Notes under the pieces: model-generated
What the model was told of the DNA's origin: nothing
Seen by the model: the letters and a program-made list of their open reading frames with translations, nothing else
Databases searched by the model: none
Program-made: the position numbers and the translations under genes
Shown: one piece after another, positions 17,467-25,967 of the stretch
How positions within the stretch are numbered: the stretch's first letter is position 1
How the letters are laid out: the number at the start of each line of letters is the position of its first letter
NCBI RefSeq assembly: GCF_004001065.1
Contig: NZ_BIML01000008.1
Location: 62,001 to 126,000 of the forward strand
Length of the DNA: 64,000 nt
Direction of reading: 5' to 3'
Source of the DNA: Paenibacillus xylaniclasticus
Lineage (GTDB): Bacteria > Bacillota > Bacilli > Paenibacillales > Paenibacillaceae

Positions 17467-17504
17467 AGGATGAGTGGAGAGTGATTCCCGCTCATCCTTT
17501 TTTT
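17467..17504 (+). terminator. Terminator after the thioredoxin gene
   Basis: AGGATGAGTGG pairs with the CGCTCATCCT side of the loop, followed by a run of eight T. Confidence 0.88.
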
Positions 17505-17721
17505 AATGCATTTTGATCCGGTTGGGAGAAGCGGCCGCTGCGAATGCTAAAAATGTGAACAGTAAAGACGCGGAACTGTCCCATTTTCGACATAGCTTTT
17601 GAACAATTCCAAAGGCTATAATGAATGTAATTATTCAAGCCTTTCAAGCATCATTGTGCGCATGTTTGCGTATAGCGTGGGCATGGTCGGCTACATTCTT
17701 TATGAAACTAGGTGATGATTT

Positions 17722-18633
17722 GTGATCTCGGGACGTTATCGTGCGGTTGCCGTCGCTTCCTGTATCATTATGCTTCTCGTTCTGCTGGCAGGCGCGCTTG
17801 TCACGAATACCGAATCCGGACGCGGATGCGGCGACGACTGGCCGCTATGTAATGGCAAATTCGTTCCCGCCTATACGGTGGAGTCGTTAATCGAATATTC
17901 ACATCGGGCGATCAGCGGGCTAGCCGGTATGCTGACGCTCGCAACTTTTCTGTATTCGCTTAGGTATAAGCAGTACAAAGAGCAGCTGGTGTATGCAAGC
18001 GCTGCGCTTGCATTAACGATCATACAAGCGCTAATGGGCGCCGCTGCGGTACTGTGGCCGCAATCGCCGGCTGTTATGGCGATCCATTTCGGTATTTCAC
18101 TGCTGGCCTTCGCTTCAACGCTGCTGCTTGTCGTCTGGCTGAGAAGATTCGGCCGCGGATACAGGAGCACGGCGAGTGCCCCAGTGCCAAGAAAGTTTTA
18201 TGGTCTGCTGCTGTTGACAGCGATCTACAGCTATGTTGTCGTTTATTTAGGGGCTTATATCCGTCATACGGATTCGTCCGGCGGCTGCCTCGGCTGGCCG
18301 CTCTGCAACGGGCAAGTCATTCCGGATCTAGAGGGCGCGACGCTAGCTGTATTCATTCACCGGGTGGCAGCAGTCATTCTGTTTATTCTGATCCTCTGTG
18401 TGTTCGTGACAATTCGCAGAGGCGGTGCAGGCGGAGAGCCGCTGCGTGTCTCCAGCGCATGGGCACTCGTTCTCGTTACAGCACAGGTGCTGAGCGGCGC
18501 TTGGCTAACGTATAATCTGACGAATGAGGATATGTTCGTATTCACCAGCTTGGTTCATAACTTAATTATCGCGGGCCTGTTCACTATGCTGCTTGACATG
18601 GTCATTCGAAGCCGGGGCCTGCGCGATAGCTGA
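17722..18633 (+). CDS. ctaA: Heme A synthase
   Basis: CtaA oxidises heme O to heme A for aa3/caa3 oxidases. The 303-residue protein has eight predicted helices, the conserved EYSHR motif with the first heme His (about residue 61), later His residues in AIHF, HRVAAV and LVHN, and the two extracellular cysteine pairs GCGDDWPLC (C36, C43) and GCLGWPLC (about 190-197) known from the B. subtilis enzyme. The start is GTG after AGGTGATGA. It is unlinked here to ctaB, which lies about 13.6 kb to the left. Confidence 0.93.
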   Translation: MISGRYRAVAVASCIIMLLVLLAGALVTNTESGRGCGDDWPLCNGKFVPAYTVESLIEYSHRAISGLAGMLTLATFLYSLRYKQYKEQLVYASAALALTIIQALMGAAAVLWPQSPAVMAIHFGISLLAFASTLLLVVWLRRFGRGYRSTASAPVPRKFYGLLLLTAIYSYVVVYLGAYIRHTDSSGGCLGWPLCNGQVIPDLEGATLAVFIHRVAAVILFILILCVFVTIRRGGAGGEPLRVSSAWALVLVTAQVLSGAWLTYNLTNEDMFVFTSLVHNLIIAGLFTMLLDMVIRSRGLRDS

Positions 18634-18744
18634 CAGCCGAAAATGTATGCCGCTGCTCGGCGATAGAATGTGAGATAGCTAAATATTTCATTAGATTCCT
18701 TGCGGATCATGGAATATTTATGCGTATAATAGAGTATACAAGTT

Positions 18745-18783
18745 AACGCCGCCGGCACGTAAAGAGTGAGGGCGGCGTTTCTT
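18745..18783. terminator. Terminator after ctaA
   Basis: AACGCCGCC pairs with GGCGGCGTT around a 17-base loop, followed by TCTT. Confidence 0.75.
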
Positions 18784-18822
18784 CCACTTCTCCGCATACC
18801 GTAAGAGGGGGGAGCCTGTCCG

Positions 18823-19530
18823 ATGCTTAGAATATTATTTGACGAGCCGCCGCGGGTGCCGGAGGGCAAGCAGGCGGAAGCGATTCAGGAGATGTGGAAA
18901 TTCATCGAAATCGTCAACCGGCGTATCCGGGAAGGCGATGGGCCTGAGCGGAAGCTTAGGACGTATGACATTTGGACGCGGGGACTTATCGGGTCAATCG
19001 ATGAGATGGAGCAAAGCTGCTATGCGGCGGAGCAATTCGCGCAGCGAATTCATCATGCGACCGTCAGCGAGATGCCGTACGAGGAGCAGCTCGATTATCA
19101 CCGGTATGTGTATTATGATAAGAACGGCTTCATCCGAATGTTCGCACTGCTTGATAAGCTCGGAACGCTGCTGAATGATGTGCTGTCGCTGGAGACGGAG
19201 CGTATGAAGCCGCATTTTTCGTACTTTACAGTGCTGCGCAATATGCGGTTGAATCATAAGCACCCGGCGCTTAGCGTCGTGCTGGACGAGATCAAAGAAA
19301 AGTATAAGGAGCCGATGAATCGGCTGCGCTCTAGACGCAACGTTGAGATTCATCATATGAATTCGGAGCTGCAGGACGATCTGACGCAGCTGTACCAGCA
19401 TCGAGACGACCCTCTTCTAGAAAATATCAGCGAGCAGATGAACGATCTGCGGTTAGGATTAGAGCTTGTGCTTGAAGCATTGACATTATCTTATAGCTAT
19501 TGCTCCCAAAGATGGAGCAGGCACCAATAA
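18823..19530 (+). CDS. HEPN-domain protein, Cthe_2314-like
   Basis: The 235-residue protein is mostly helical and contains the HEPN-like segment RSRRNVEIHHMNSEL (about residues 165-180), close to the R-x4-6-H pattern of HEPN RNases, although here it reads R-R-N-x-E-I-H-H. It resembles the Cthe_2314-like HEPN family of Firmicutes, whose function is not established; many HEPN proteins act on RNA. No toxin-antitoxin partner is adjacent. The ATG follows GAGGGGGGAG, and an SDR gene follows after 28 bases. Confidence 0.7.
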   Translation: MLRILFDEPPRVPEGKQAEAIQEMWKFIEIVNRRIREGDGPERKLRTYDIWTRGLIGSIDEMEQSCYAAEQFAQRIHHATVSEMPYEEQLDYHRYVYYDKNGFIRMFALLDKLGTLLNDVLSLETERMKPHFSYFTVLRNMRLNHKHPALSVVLDEIKEKYKEPMNRLRSRRNVEIHHMNSELQDDLTQLYQHRDDPLLENISEQMNDLRLGLELVLEALTLSYSYCSQRWSRHQ

Positions 19531-19558
19531 AACGAAACGTTCGGGGGAGGAACGCTTC

Positions 19559-20347
19559 TTGGAGCTTAAGGGCAGGACGGCACTTATTACGGGCAGCGCC
19601 AAAGGTCTGGGCAAACGAGTCGCTCTGGAGCTAGCCCGCCAAGGCTGCAGCATTGTCCTCAACTATAACACCAGCGAGCGGGAAGCCAGAACTTTACAAG
19701 AGGAGCTGCGGCAGCTCGGCGTACGTACGGAAGCGATTCAAGCCGACATGACGATTCCGGAGGAAGCGGAGAGGCTGGCCCAAGAGGCGGAGGCCTGGTC
19801 AGGAGCGAACGGTATTGATATTTTAATTAATAACGCAGGACCATTCATCCATGAGAGGCGGTTGTTCAGCCGTTACAGCCGGGAAGACATCATATCTTTG
19901 GTGAATGGCAACCTGCTCAGCGTTATGCTGCTGGACCAACTGCTGCTCAAGGGGATGAGAGCGAGACGCTGGGGAAGAATTATTCATTTCGGCTTTGGTC
20001 ATGCAGGCGAGGCTCGATCATGGCCTTACCGGGCAGTATATGCGGCTGCGAAGACGGGACTCGTCTCGTTCACGAAAACATTGGCAGCTGAAGAAGCAGC
20101 ATACGGTATTACGGTCAATATGATCTGTCCCGGCGACATTCGCGGCATGAACAAAGAGCGCTCGATCGAAGAGGCGGTAGAAGAGGAGTGCGAGATGCAG
20201 CCTGGCAGGCCGGGGACAGGAGAGGATGTGTCGCGCGTAATTGCTTTTCTATGCCAATGCCGTTCAGACTATTTGACTGGGAACCTGATCGATGTGAACG
20301 GCGGCTTCGATCCGATTATCGTCAATAGGAGGAACCAAAGTATTTAA
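19559..20347 (+). CDS. Short-chain dehydrogenase/reductase, catalytic Ser position altered
   Basis: This 262-residue Rossmann protein has the NAD(P) motif TGSAKGLGKR (about residues 12-21), NNAG (about 90-93), the active-site Y-AAAK and the C-terminal NGGF. It looks like a 3-oxoacyl reductase-type SDR. The residue 13 positions before the catalytic Tyr, normally Ser, is His (FGFGHAGEARSW). That suggests altered or lost activity unless another Ser substitutes. The start is TTG after GGGGGAGGA. It lies behind the HEPN gene and ends at a bidirectional terminator. Confidence 0.85.
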   Translation: MELKGRTALITGSAKGLGKRVALELARQGCSIVLNYNTSEREARTLQEELRQLGVRTEAIQADMTIPEEAERLAQEAEAWSGANGIDILINNAGPFIHERRLFSRYSREDIISLVNGNLLSVMLLDQLLLKGMRARRWGRIIHFGFGHAGEARSWPYRAVYAAAKTGLVSFTKTLAAEEAAYGITVNMICPGDIRGMNKERSIEEAVEEECEMQPGRPGTGEDVSRVIAFLCQCRSDYLTGNLIDVNGGFDPIIVNRRNQSI

Positions 20348-20361
20348 CGGCAGCTCAAAAA

Positions 20362-20408
20362 AAGAGTCTTGTCACAGTATCGGCTGTGCCGATCTAGACA
20401 AGACTCTT
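20362..20408. terminator. Bidirectional terminator between the SDR and yutI genes
   Basis: AAGAGTCTTGTC and GACAAGACTCTT form a perfect 12-bp stem, with A-rich sequence on the left and T-rich sequence on the right. Confidence 0.88.
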
Positions 20409-20435
20409 CAATTTAGCAGTCATGCTTTAAGGCCA

Positions 20436-20681
20436 TTAGAATACTTGGACAACCTCTTGGATGCCCTCTACCTCTTCAAGCAGTGCGCGTTCGATGCCGG
20501 CTTTCAACGTAATCGTCGAGCTCGGGCAGCTGCCGCATGCGCCTACGAGGCGAAGCTTCACGACGCCGTCTTCGACGTCTACCAGTTCAACGTCACCGCC
20601 GTCGCGCTGCAGAAACGGACGAAGCTTATCGAGTACGTCCAATACTTCATCGTATTGTGTCGATTGGTTAGTTTCGCTCAT
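20436..20681 (-). CDS. yutI: NifU-like iron-sulfur scaffold
   Basis: An 81-residue Nfu C-terminal domain protein that carries or transfers Fe-S clusters. The CGSC motif (C49 and C52) within [13 protein letters not shown] is intact. The start at 20681 (MSETNQST) follows GAAAGGAG; the frame extends three codons upstream without a site. The neighbours yuzB and yutJ and the nearby A-type carrier repeat the yut gene grouping of B. subtilis. Confidence 0.93.
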   Translation of the reverse strand: MSETNQSTQYDEVLDVLDKLRPFLQRDGGDVELVDVEDGVVKLRLVGACGSCPSSTITLKAGIERALLEEVEGIQEVVQVF

Positions 20682-20841
20682 TGCAATCAACTCCTTTCTC
20701 CCCTATTATAGTACAAAGCGATTGAATTGAAAATGGACTCGATCGTTCTGCGGAACTCCTTGCAGCGATCGCCCGGAGCAGTTCCGACATAGCTTCTGTG
20801 AAATTATTGTGCCTTATACGCGCTTGTTCGGAGGAAAAGAT

Positions 20842-21117
20842 ATGCTGAAACCGATCATCGAGTTTTGCGCCAGCAACATGCATCACGGTACGGATAAGAT
20901 CATGAACAAGCTGGAACAGGACCCTGATTATGAAGTGATCGAATACGGCTGCCTCGGCAACTGCGGCGAATGCTATTTGTTCCCGTTCGCACTAGTGGAC
21001 GGTGAGATTGTAGCCGCCGAAACGGCCGAGCAGTTGTACGACGAAATTGTCAAAATGACAAGTGAGCAGAAAGCTCAGCGCGAAGCGTTGGACAAGCTGC
21101 TCGACGATATGGAGTAA
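20842..21117 (+). CDS. yuzB: YuzB-family protein (DUF1450)
   Basis: The start is ATG 20842 behind GGAGG, giving a 91-residue protein. It has conserved cysteines C9, C37, C41 and C44, the last three in GCLGNCGECY, in a thioredoxin-like ferredoxin-type arrangement. The function is unknown; cluster or metal binding is plausible. It lies between the divergent yutI and the convergent yutJ, an order also seen in Bacillus. Confidence 0.9.
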   Translation: MLKPIIEFCASNMHHGTDKIMNKLEQDPDYEVIEYGCLGNCGECYLFPFALVDGEIVAAETAEQLYDEIVKMTSEQKAQREALDKLLDDME

Positions 21118-21118
21118 C

Positions 21119-21165
21119 AAACGCCTGTGCCGGAGCTGTATACATAGAGCTTCAGGCGCAGGCGT
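21119..21165. terminator. Bidirectional terminator between yuzB and yutJ
   Basis: ACGCCTGTGCC-type left arm pairs with the GGCGCAGGCGT right arm and inner GAGCT/AGAGCT segments, flanked by A and T runs. Confidence 0.78.
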
Positions 21166-21183
21166 TTCTTTGCTTTTGTTTAT

Positions 21184-22251
21184 TTAGCCGATATGATGTT
21201 TTGACTTCCACAATACGCCCGTTTTCAACAGGCGCGGCACGCGGCCCATAAGGGCGGTCTTGCCCATAAGGCCGAAGCCGGCCTTCTTACCGAGAGAACC
21301 GAGCATGCCCTTGAGCTTGATTTTGCCAAGCTTCGGTGTCTTGCCATTCCAGATGGCATGCAGCACTTCCGCTACCTGCTTGCCTTGAGCCCCTGCGGCT
21401 TGACCGCTTGGCGCAAAAGGCAGCGAAGCGCAGTCGCCGACAATATAGACGTTCGTGTACTGAGGCAGCTGATGATATTCATTAATGATCAGCCGGCCAG
21501 AATTGTCCTTCGGGAGATTGATCCGCTGGACGAGCTCGACAGGCTGAATGCCAGCCGTCCACACCGTAACATCGGTATAGATCGGCTTCGGCGATTCGTT
21601 ATCGTGAAGAATGCCTTCTTCGACTCTTCCGAGCTGGACATGTCCGATCATCTCAACGTCATGCTCGCGGAACCAATCCGCAACGTAGGACTGCAGCTTC
21701 GCGGGGAATGCGGACAGAATGCTCGGTCCGCGGTCCAGAATGCGAATGTTAAGATCTTGACGGCTTTCTCTCAGCTCTGCCGCTACCTCTACGCCGCTAA
21801 GGCCGCCGCCGACGATCGTTACTTGGCCTTGCGGCTTCACATCGTTAAGACGTTGATACGTTTGGCGGGCATCCGAGAACGTCTGAATCGTACACGTATA
21901 TTGATCTGCCCCAATAATACCGTGAAATTTATCCGTACAGCCGAGAGCAATAATCAGGTAATCATAAGGAAGCTCATTGTTGCCCTCCATAATGACGACT
22001 TGACGTTCAAGATCGACGTCTTGAACCTCTCCATACGTTATAAGAAGACGCGGATCGCTTGGAAAGGCGACCCGCAGCTCGATATCGCTGACTGTCCCTG
22101 CTGCAAGTGCATAATATTCGGTCTTCAAGCCTTGGTATGGCATACGGTCGATTAAAGTTACAAGCGTATCGCTTGGAATGCCTTTATCAATGAGCTCGTT
22201 CGCGACGGCTTGACCGCCGTATCCGCCGCCTAAAATAATGACTCGTTTCAT
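21184..22251 (-). CDS. yutJ: NADH dehydrogenase-like FAD oxidoreductase
   Basis: This 355-residue flavoprotein has the N-terminal FAD motif GGGYGG (residues 8-13), the second nucleotide motif IVGGGLSGVEVAAEL (about 148-162) and the late VGDCAS (about 268-273) that contacts flavin. It belongs to the type II NADH dehydrogenase family but is shorter than the main NDH-2 at 39.96 kb and its electron acceptor is unknown. It is oriented with mqnE 105 bases upstream, so the two may be co-transcribed. Confidence 0.88.
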   Translation of the reverse strand: MKRVIILGGGYGGQAVANELIDKGIPSDTLVTLIDRMPYQGLKTEYYALAAGTVSDIELRVAFPSDPRLLITYGEVQDVDLERQVVIMEGNNELPYDYLIIALGCTDKFHGIIGADQYTCTIQTFSDARQTYQRLNDVKPQGQVTIVGGGLSGVEVAAELRESRQDLNIRILDRGPSILSAFPAKLQSYVADWFREHDVEMIGHVQLGRVEEGILHDNESPKPIYTDVTVWTAGIQPVELVQRINLPKDNSGRLIINEYHQLPQYTNVYIVGDCASLPFAPSGQAAGAQGKQVAEVLHAIWNGKTPKLGKIKLKGMLGSLGKKAGFGLMGKTALMGRVPRLLKTGVLWKSKHHIG

Positions 22252-22356
22252 CCATTACACCCATTCCCATGTCCCGATTTGTATTGTTAGTCTGTCCTGT
22301 GTGTCAGGAACCCATGAATGTCATCAATCGGGTATCCCTTACTGGGTCCTATGATG

Positions 22357-23460
22357 CTATTCGTAAACTTTAATTTCGTTGTACAGCGTATCGCGTTCGA
22401 CCGGAATACGGCCTGCACCTTTCACGAGCCAGATCAGCTCGTCGCGAGTAATCCCCTCTGGCGTTAAAGCACCAGCCGAGTGACTAATTCTCTCCTTCAC
22501 CATCGTGCCGTGAACGTCGTTCGCGCCCATTGCCAGCGAGACCTGAGTCAGCTGCAGGCCGATATTGATGAAATAAGCTTTAATATGCTGGAAGTTGTCA
22601 AGCATCAGACGGCTGATGGCGATTGTCTTCAAATCCTCGAAGGCCGAATTGCGCCGCTTGATGCTTGCTTTCGGACTCGCCGGCTGCATGGAGAGCGGAA
22701 TAAAGACGAGGAATCCGTTCGTCTCATCCTGCAGCTCGCGAATGTGCAGCATATGGTTAATACGGTCCTCCTTGCTCTCGACTGAGCCGTACAGCATCGT
22801 CGTGTGCGTTTTGAGTCCTAAATTGTGCGCTGCGCGGTGAACCTGTAAATATTGGTTGACGTCCGCTTTGGTCACTTTCATTTTTTTACGGTAATGGTCG
22901 GACAGAATCTCTGCGCCGCCACCTGTCAGCGAGGCGAGACCTACCTTCATCAGCTCCTGGAGCACTTCCGTATAGGATAAGCCGCTGATACGGGAGAAGA
23001 AGTCGATCTCGGCTGCCGTATAAGCCTTTAGCGTGACGTCGGGGTAACGGTCCTTCAGCGCTTTAAGCGAATCAACATAATATTGAAAAGGTACGTGCGG
23101 ATTGTGGCCGCCGACGATGTGGAACTCACGCACACCTGGATGGTAATGCTGGTCGACGTATTCAATCATCTGCTCGCCGGTAAGTGTATAAGCGCCCTCT
23201 TGGCCTTCGTCTTTACGGAAGTTGCAGAATGCACAGTGCGCTTCGCATACGTTCGTAAAATATAAGCTCATATTCTCGATAAAATATACCTTGCGGCCGT
23301 TCTTACGCATATTCACTTCATTCGCGAGTTGGCCAATGGTCAGAATGTCGTCCGACTGGTATAGGAATACGCCATCCTCCAGCGTGAGACGTTCACCATT
23401 GTGCACTTTTTCTGCGATTTCCTGCATCCGTTTCTGATCGGTCGGGATGGCAACGTTCAT
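22357..23460 (-). CDS. mqnE: Aminodeoxyfutalosine synthase
   Basis: MqnE is the radical SAM enzyme of the futalosine route to menaquinone, joining the chorismate-derived enolpyruvyl benzoate to SAM. The 367-residue protein has the cluster motif C-EAH-C-AF-C (about residues 72-79), followed by HIVGGHNP and the GLASLTGGGAEIL and THTTMLYG segments of this family. The start ATG follows GAGGATA. It implies that this organism makes menaquinone by the futalosine pathway rather than by the men genes of Bacillus. The other mqn genes are not in the window. Confidence 0.93.
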   Translation of the reverse strand: MNVAIPTDQKRMQEIAEKVHNGERLTLEDGVFLYQSDDILTIGQLANEVNMRKNGRKVYFIENMSLYFTNVCEAHCAFCNFRKDEGQEGAYTLTGEQMIEYVDQHYHPGVREFHIVGGHNPHVPFQYYVDSLKALKDRYPDVTLKAYTAAEIDFFSRISGLSYTEVLQELMKVGLASLTGGGAEILSDHYRKKMKVTKADVNQYLQVHRAAHNLGLKTHTTMLYGSVESKEDRINHMLHIRELQDETNGFLVFIPLSMQPASPKASIKRRNSAFEDLKTIAISRLMLDNFQHIKAYFINIGLQLTQVSLAMGANDVHGTMVKERISHSAGALTPEGITRDELIWLVKGAGRIPVERDTLYNEIKVYE

Positions 23461-23765
23461 TATCGTATCCTCGCTTTCCGTTGCTGGTGCTCAATATTGT
23501 GAAAAAAGGTACATAAGTATTCTTAGCAAATTAACTTTACTTATTATAAACCCCATGAAGGAGGCGGGCAACAACAAAAGTCATCAAGTTGACACAGATA
23601 TGTCATGATAGCGGATACATTTCTTCAAGAAAACTGATGTGCTCAGCAAGCCTTGCGTTCTAATGCTTGTACAGGGACACCCTCCCCTTGAGAGGGGGGG
23701 GTCAAGTGGAGTATACTAAGGGCATACGATGCGTATTAACGCAAGTACCTAAGGGAGGGATTGCC
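23461..23765. other. Divergent intergenic region between mqnE and the A-type carrier gene
   Basis: About 305 bases lie between the divergent genes. The region holds a CCTCCCC-TTGAG-AGGGGGGGG hairpin near 23680-23701 with a run of eight G. No further gene is supported. Confidence 0.5.
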
Positions 23766-24125
23766 GTGATTACAGTAACGGAAACGGCTGTCGATAAAAT
23801 TAAAGAAATGCTCGAAGCGGAAGAGACACCGAACCTGTTCCTGCGCGTCGGCGTGAAGGAAGGCGGCTGTAGCGGCTTCTCGTACGGTATGGGCTTTGAC
23901 GATGAGCGCCACGAGGGTGATGTTGAGCTGGAATCGAACGGCCTGAAGGTCGTCGTCGACAGCGACAGCCTCAAATATCTTAACGGTCTTGAGATCGACT
24001 GGAAAGAGCAAGCGATGGGCGGCGGCTTCACGATCCACAACCCGAATGCAACGGTAACGTGCGGCTGCGGAAGCAGCTTCCGTACAGCAACAGCGGCGGG
24101 TAACCCGTCGGCTGATCCTTGCTAA
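23766..24125 (+). CDS. HesB/IscA-family iron-sulfur carrier
   Basis: The start is GTG 23766, seven bases after AAGGGAGGG; the frame is open further upstream but lacks a site. The 119-residue protein is an A-type Fe-S carrier with the three conserved cysteines: C35 in GGCSGF and C99 and C101 in CGCGSSF. An extra cysteine ends the protein. It matches B. subtilis YutM in type and in its position near yutI, yuzB and yutJ. Confidence 0.93.
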   Translation: MITVTETAVDKIKEMLEAEETPNLFLRVGVKEGGCSGFSYGMGFDDERHEGDVELESNGLKVVVDSDSLKYLNGLEIDWKEQAMGGGFTIHNPNATVTCGCGSSFRTATAAGNPSADPC

Positions 24126-24620
24126 GAGCGGCTTAAGCGTAGATAACACCCTGAATAGATTGATTTTGGAATGCAGATTACAACCTTCTAGCTTGTGTAT
24201 TACAATATATACACTTGTTTAGGAGGTTTTCTTTTTTTGGATATACCATCAATGGACGGTGAGGCTGATTACAAGCTGAGAGGTGTTTTATGTGATGAGG
24301 GATTGGGCGTAATGCTTGTTACCATTAGCATACGCCATATTTATTGCTAACGTCCTAGTTGATATTGCTTATTTACAACAGCATATGTTCACAAGATAAT
24401 AGAGATGGATTGTAATGTAATTTCATACAATATTATGTCGAGTCCATTCTTCTAGATCAGGAGGTGAGGGATAAACACGAGAGAAAGTGTTGTTTCTGGC
24501 CAAAATTGTGCTCCTATCTAACTATGGACCTTATACGGCATGTCTGCCGCTACAGGGGGGGGGGAATAATCGTAATCGTTTATTTAGAGATGCTAATCGG
24601 ATAAGAAGGAGGAACATCAT
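24126..24620 (+). other. Leader region of the accessory locus with two small frames and a G10 tract
   Basis: About 495 AT-rich bases with no large gene. AGGAGG at 24221 precedes a TTG-initiated 37-codon frame (MDIPSMDGEADYKLRGV onward, ending HIYC). A near-perfect AGGAGGTGA at 24459-24467 precedes both an overlapping GTG frame that stops just before the regulator and, at normal spacing, ATA 24471 followed by a 16-codon frame (NTRESVVSGQNCAPI). A run of ten G lies at 24555-24564. Whether any frame is translated is unknown. Confidence 0.4.
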
Positions 24621-25217
24621 ATCCGCTGTTTTATTGTCAATGACGATTTGACAGAACGCAATATATTGAAACAGATCATCCAAGATGAGAATTTGGGCGT
24701 TGTAGTGGGGGTTGCTGAGGACGGCTCATATTTTGAGAATGAAAGGCTATCCCGGTTAGATGCAGATGTGCTTATAGTTAATTTGATGATATCACATGTC
24801 AATGGCTTCAATACGATTGAGAAAATGTTGTCGAATGGATTTAAAGGCGAGATCGTTATGCTTTCTAATGCTAGCTCCAAGTCCATGATTGCGAAAGCTT
24901 ATGAGATTGGTGTCGATTTTTATATCCAGAAGCCAATCAACAAGATTGAAGTAATGAGTATTTTGAAGAAAATTGGCAGTCATCTGGAGACGAAGAGAAG
25001 ATTATATCGGATGAAGGAAGCTTATCAATTGCGTGCTCAACTCACAAGCACCGAGGTTCAAATTTTAGAATTAATACATAAAGGTTATACGCAGTCTAGT
25101 ATATCGGAGAAGATGTGTATTTCTATTAAAACGGTGAAAAATCACTTGTTTAATGCTTTGAAGAAGACGGGATTAAGTAAAAGTAAACTGTTAGCTGAAA
25201 AAATTAGACTGGATTAA
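24621..25217 (+). CDS. Atypical response regulator with LuxR-type HTH, apparent ATC start
   Basis: The protein (198 residues from ATC 24621) has a receiver domain and a C-terminal LuxR/GerE-type helix-turn-helix (about 138-195, LTSTEVQILELIHKGYTQ then ISIKTVKNHL). AAGGAGG ends eight bases before the ATC, and an in-frame stop at 24594 rules out any upstream ATG. A TTG at 24648 would delete the first strand with its acidic pair (D8, D9). The phosphoacceptor position is Asn54 (LIVNLMIS) instead of Asp, while S82 and K104 are kept, so it is probably not phosphorylated. No kinase gene is adjacent. It is the likely regulator of the genes that follow. Confidence 0.75.
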   Translation: MRCFIVNDDLTERNILKQIIQDENLGVVVGVAEDGSYFENERLSRLDADVLIVNLMISHVNGFNTIEKMLSNGFKGEIVMLSNASSKSMIAKAYEIGVDFYIQKPINKIEVMSILKKIGSHLETKRRLYRMKEAYQLRAQLTSTEVQILELIHKGYTQSSISEKMCISIKTVKNHLFNALKKTGLSKSKLLAEKIRLD

Positions 25218-25285
25218 ATATTCGCGTGTGTCCCAGAAAATATGAGGCTTACAAAATATTAAGACTTACCTTATATTGGGTTTTG

Positions 25286-25291
25286 TATAAT
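25286..25291 (+). promoter_or_regulatory. Possible promoter -10 element before the secreted-protein gene
   Basis: A perfect TATAAT lies 67 bases before the start of the secreted protein. No good -35 box is seen at 17 bases, which would fit an activator-dependent promoter. Confidence 0.4.
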
Positions 25292-25357
25292 GGAGTATCC
25301 AATTACCGCGGAAGTTGGTTACTCGTATACGAATTCCAAATGAAAGGGTGTCCAGTA

Positions 25358-25876
25358 ATGAACAAAGGTTTCAAAGTGATTCTAAGCGCAGCAATGGCCG
25401 TAAGCCTGTTCGGTCTAGCAGCAGCCTCTGTTAGTGCCGCTAGCCAAGAGAAAACATTGACTCTGCCTGACAGTTACGGAAAGCTAACCTCTAACGCATG
25501 GCGCTCGTCGTTGACAATTAGTGGCAATACTTTACAATTCGATTATATGACTTCGGCCGTATACGATGGTACGAAAACGGTTGATTGGATTAAGACGAGC
25601 TGGGAGGTTTGTTCTTCTCTTCGCAATAGTGCGTCGATGTCCATCGGCATTTCGGCCGACGGGGTTCAAGCAGGTGTAAGCAGCTCTTGGCAGAACGTAT
25701 GTCAAAGCGCATATTGGCAGAACTCCAACGGAGCGAAGGGCGCTTATTCCAACCAAAGAAATGCAGTCATTAAGCCAAGCGCAGATTATCGCAGCGGCAC
25801 GGTTTCGATCCAGAATGAAGCAAAGCTCAAAATTAAGGGCGATGCAAGAACGTGGGCATATAATGCTTCTGTATAA
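25358..25876 (+). CDS. Secreted protein of unknown family, 172 aa
   Basis: The start ATG 25358 follows AAAGGGTG. A signal peptide (residues 1-27, cleavage expected after SVSA) leads to a mature protein of about 145 residues that is rich in Ser, Asn, Trp and Tyr, looks beta-stranded and has exactly two cysteines (C85 and C115), which could form a disulfide. No known domain is recognised. It is followed by a lipoprotein, an ABC ATPase and a MacB/FtsX-type permease in the same direction. That layout is reminiscent of lactococcin-972-type bacteriocin loci, but the protein is longer and no sequence match is claimed. Confidence 0.8.
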   Translation: MNKGFKVILSAAMAVSLFGLAAASVSAASQEKTLTLPDSYGKLTSNAWRSSLTISGNTLQFDYMTSAVYDGTKTVDWIKTSWEVCSSLRNSASMSIGISADGVQAGVSSSWQNVCQSAYWQNSNGAKGAYSNQRNAVIKPSADYRSGTVSIQNEAKLKIKGDARTWAYNASV

Positions 25877-25967
25877 GCGAAGCATTATTTCATAGAATGA
25901 ACAGCTGGAGAAGCAGGAGAGGTCTCATAATCGGAGGCCTCCCTGTAATCCGAGATGGAGGGAACTT

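Noticed and set aside
24648-25217. Response regulator starting at TTG 24648
   Set aside because: This start would remove the first strand and acidic pair of the receiver, and has no ribosome site; AAGGAGG points to 24621.
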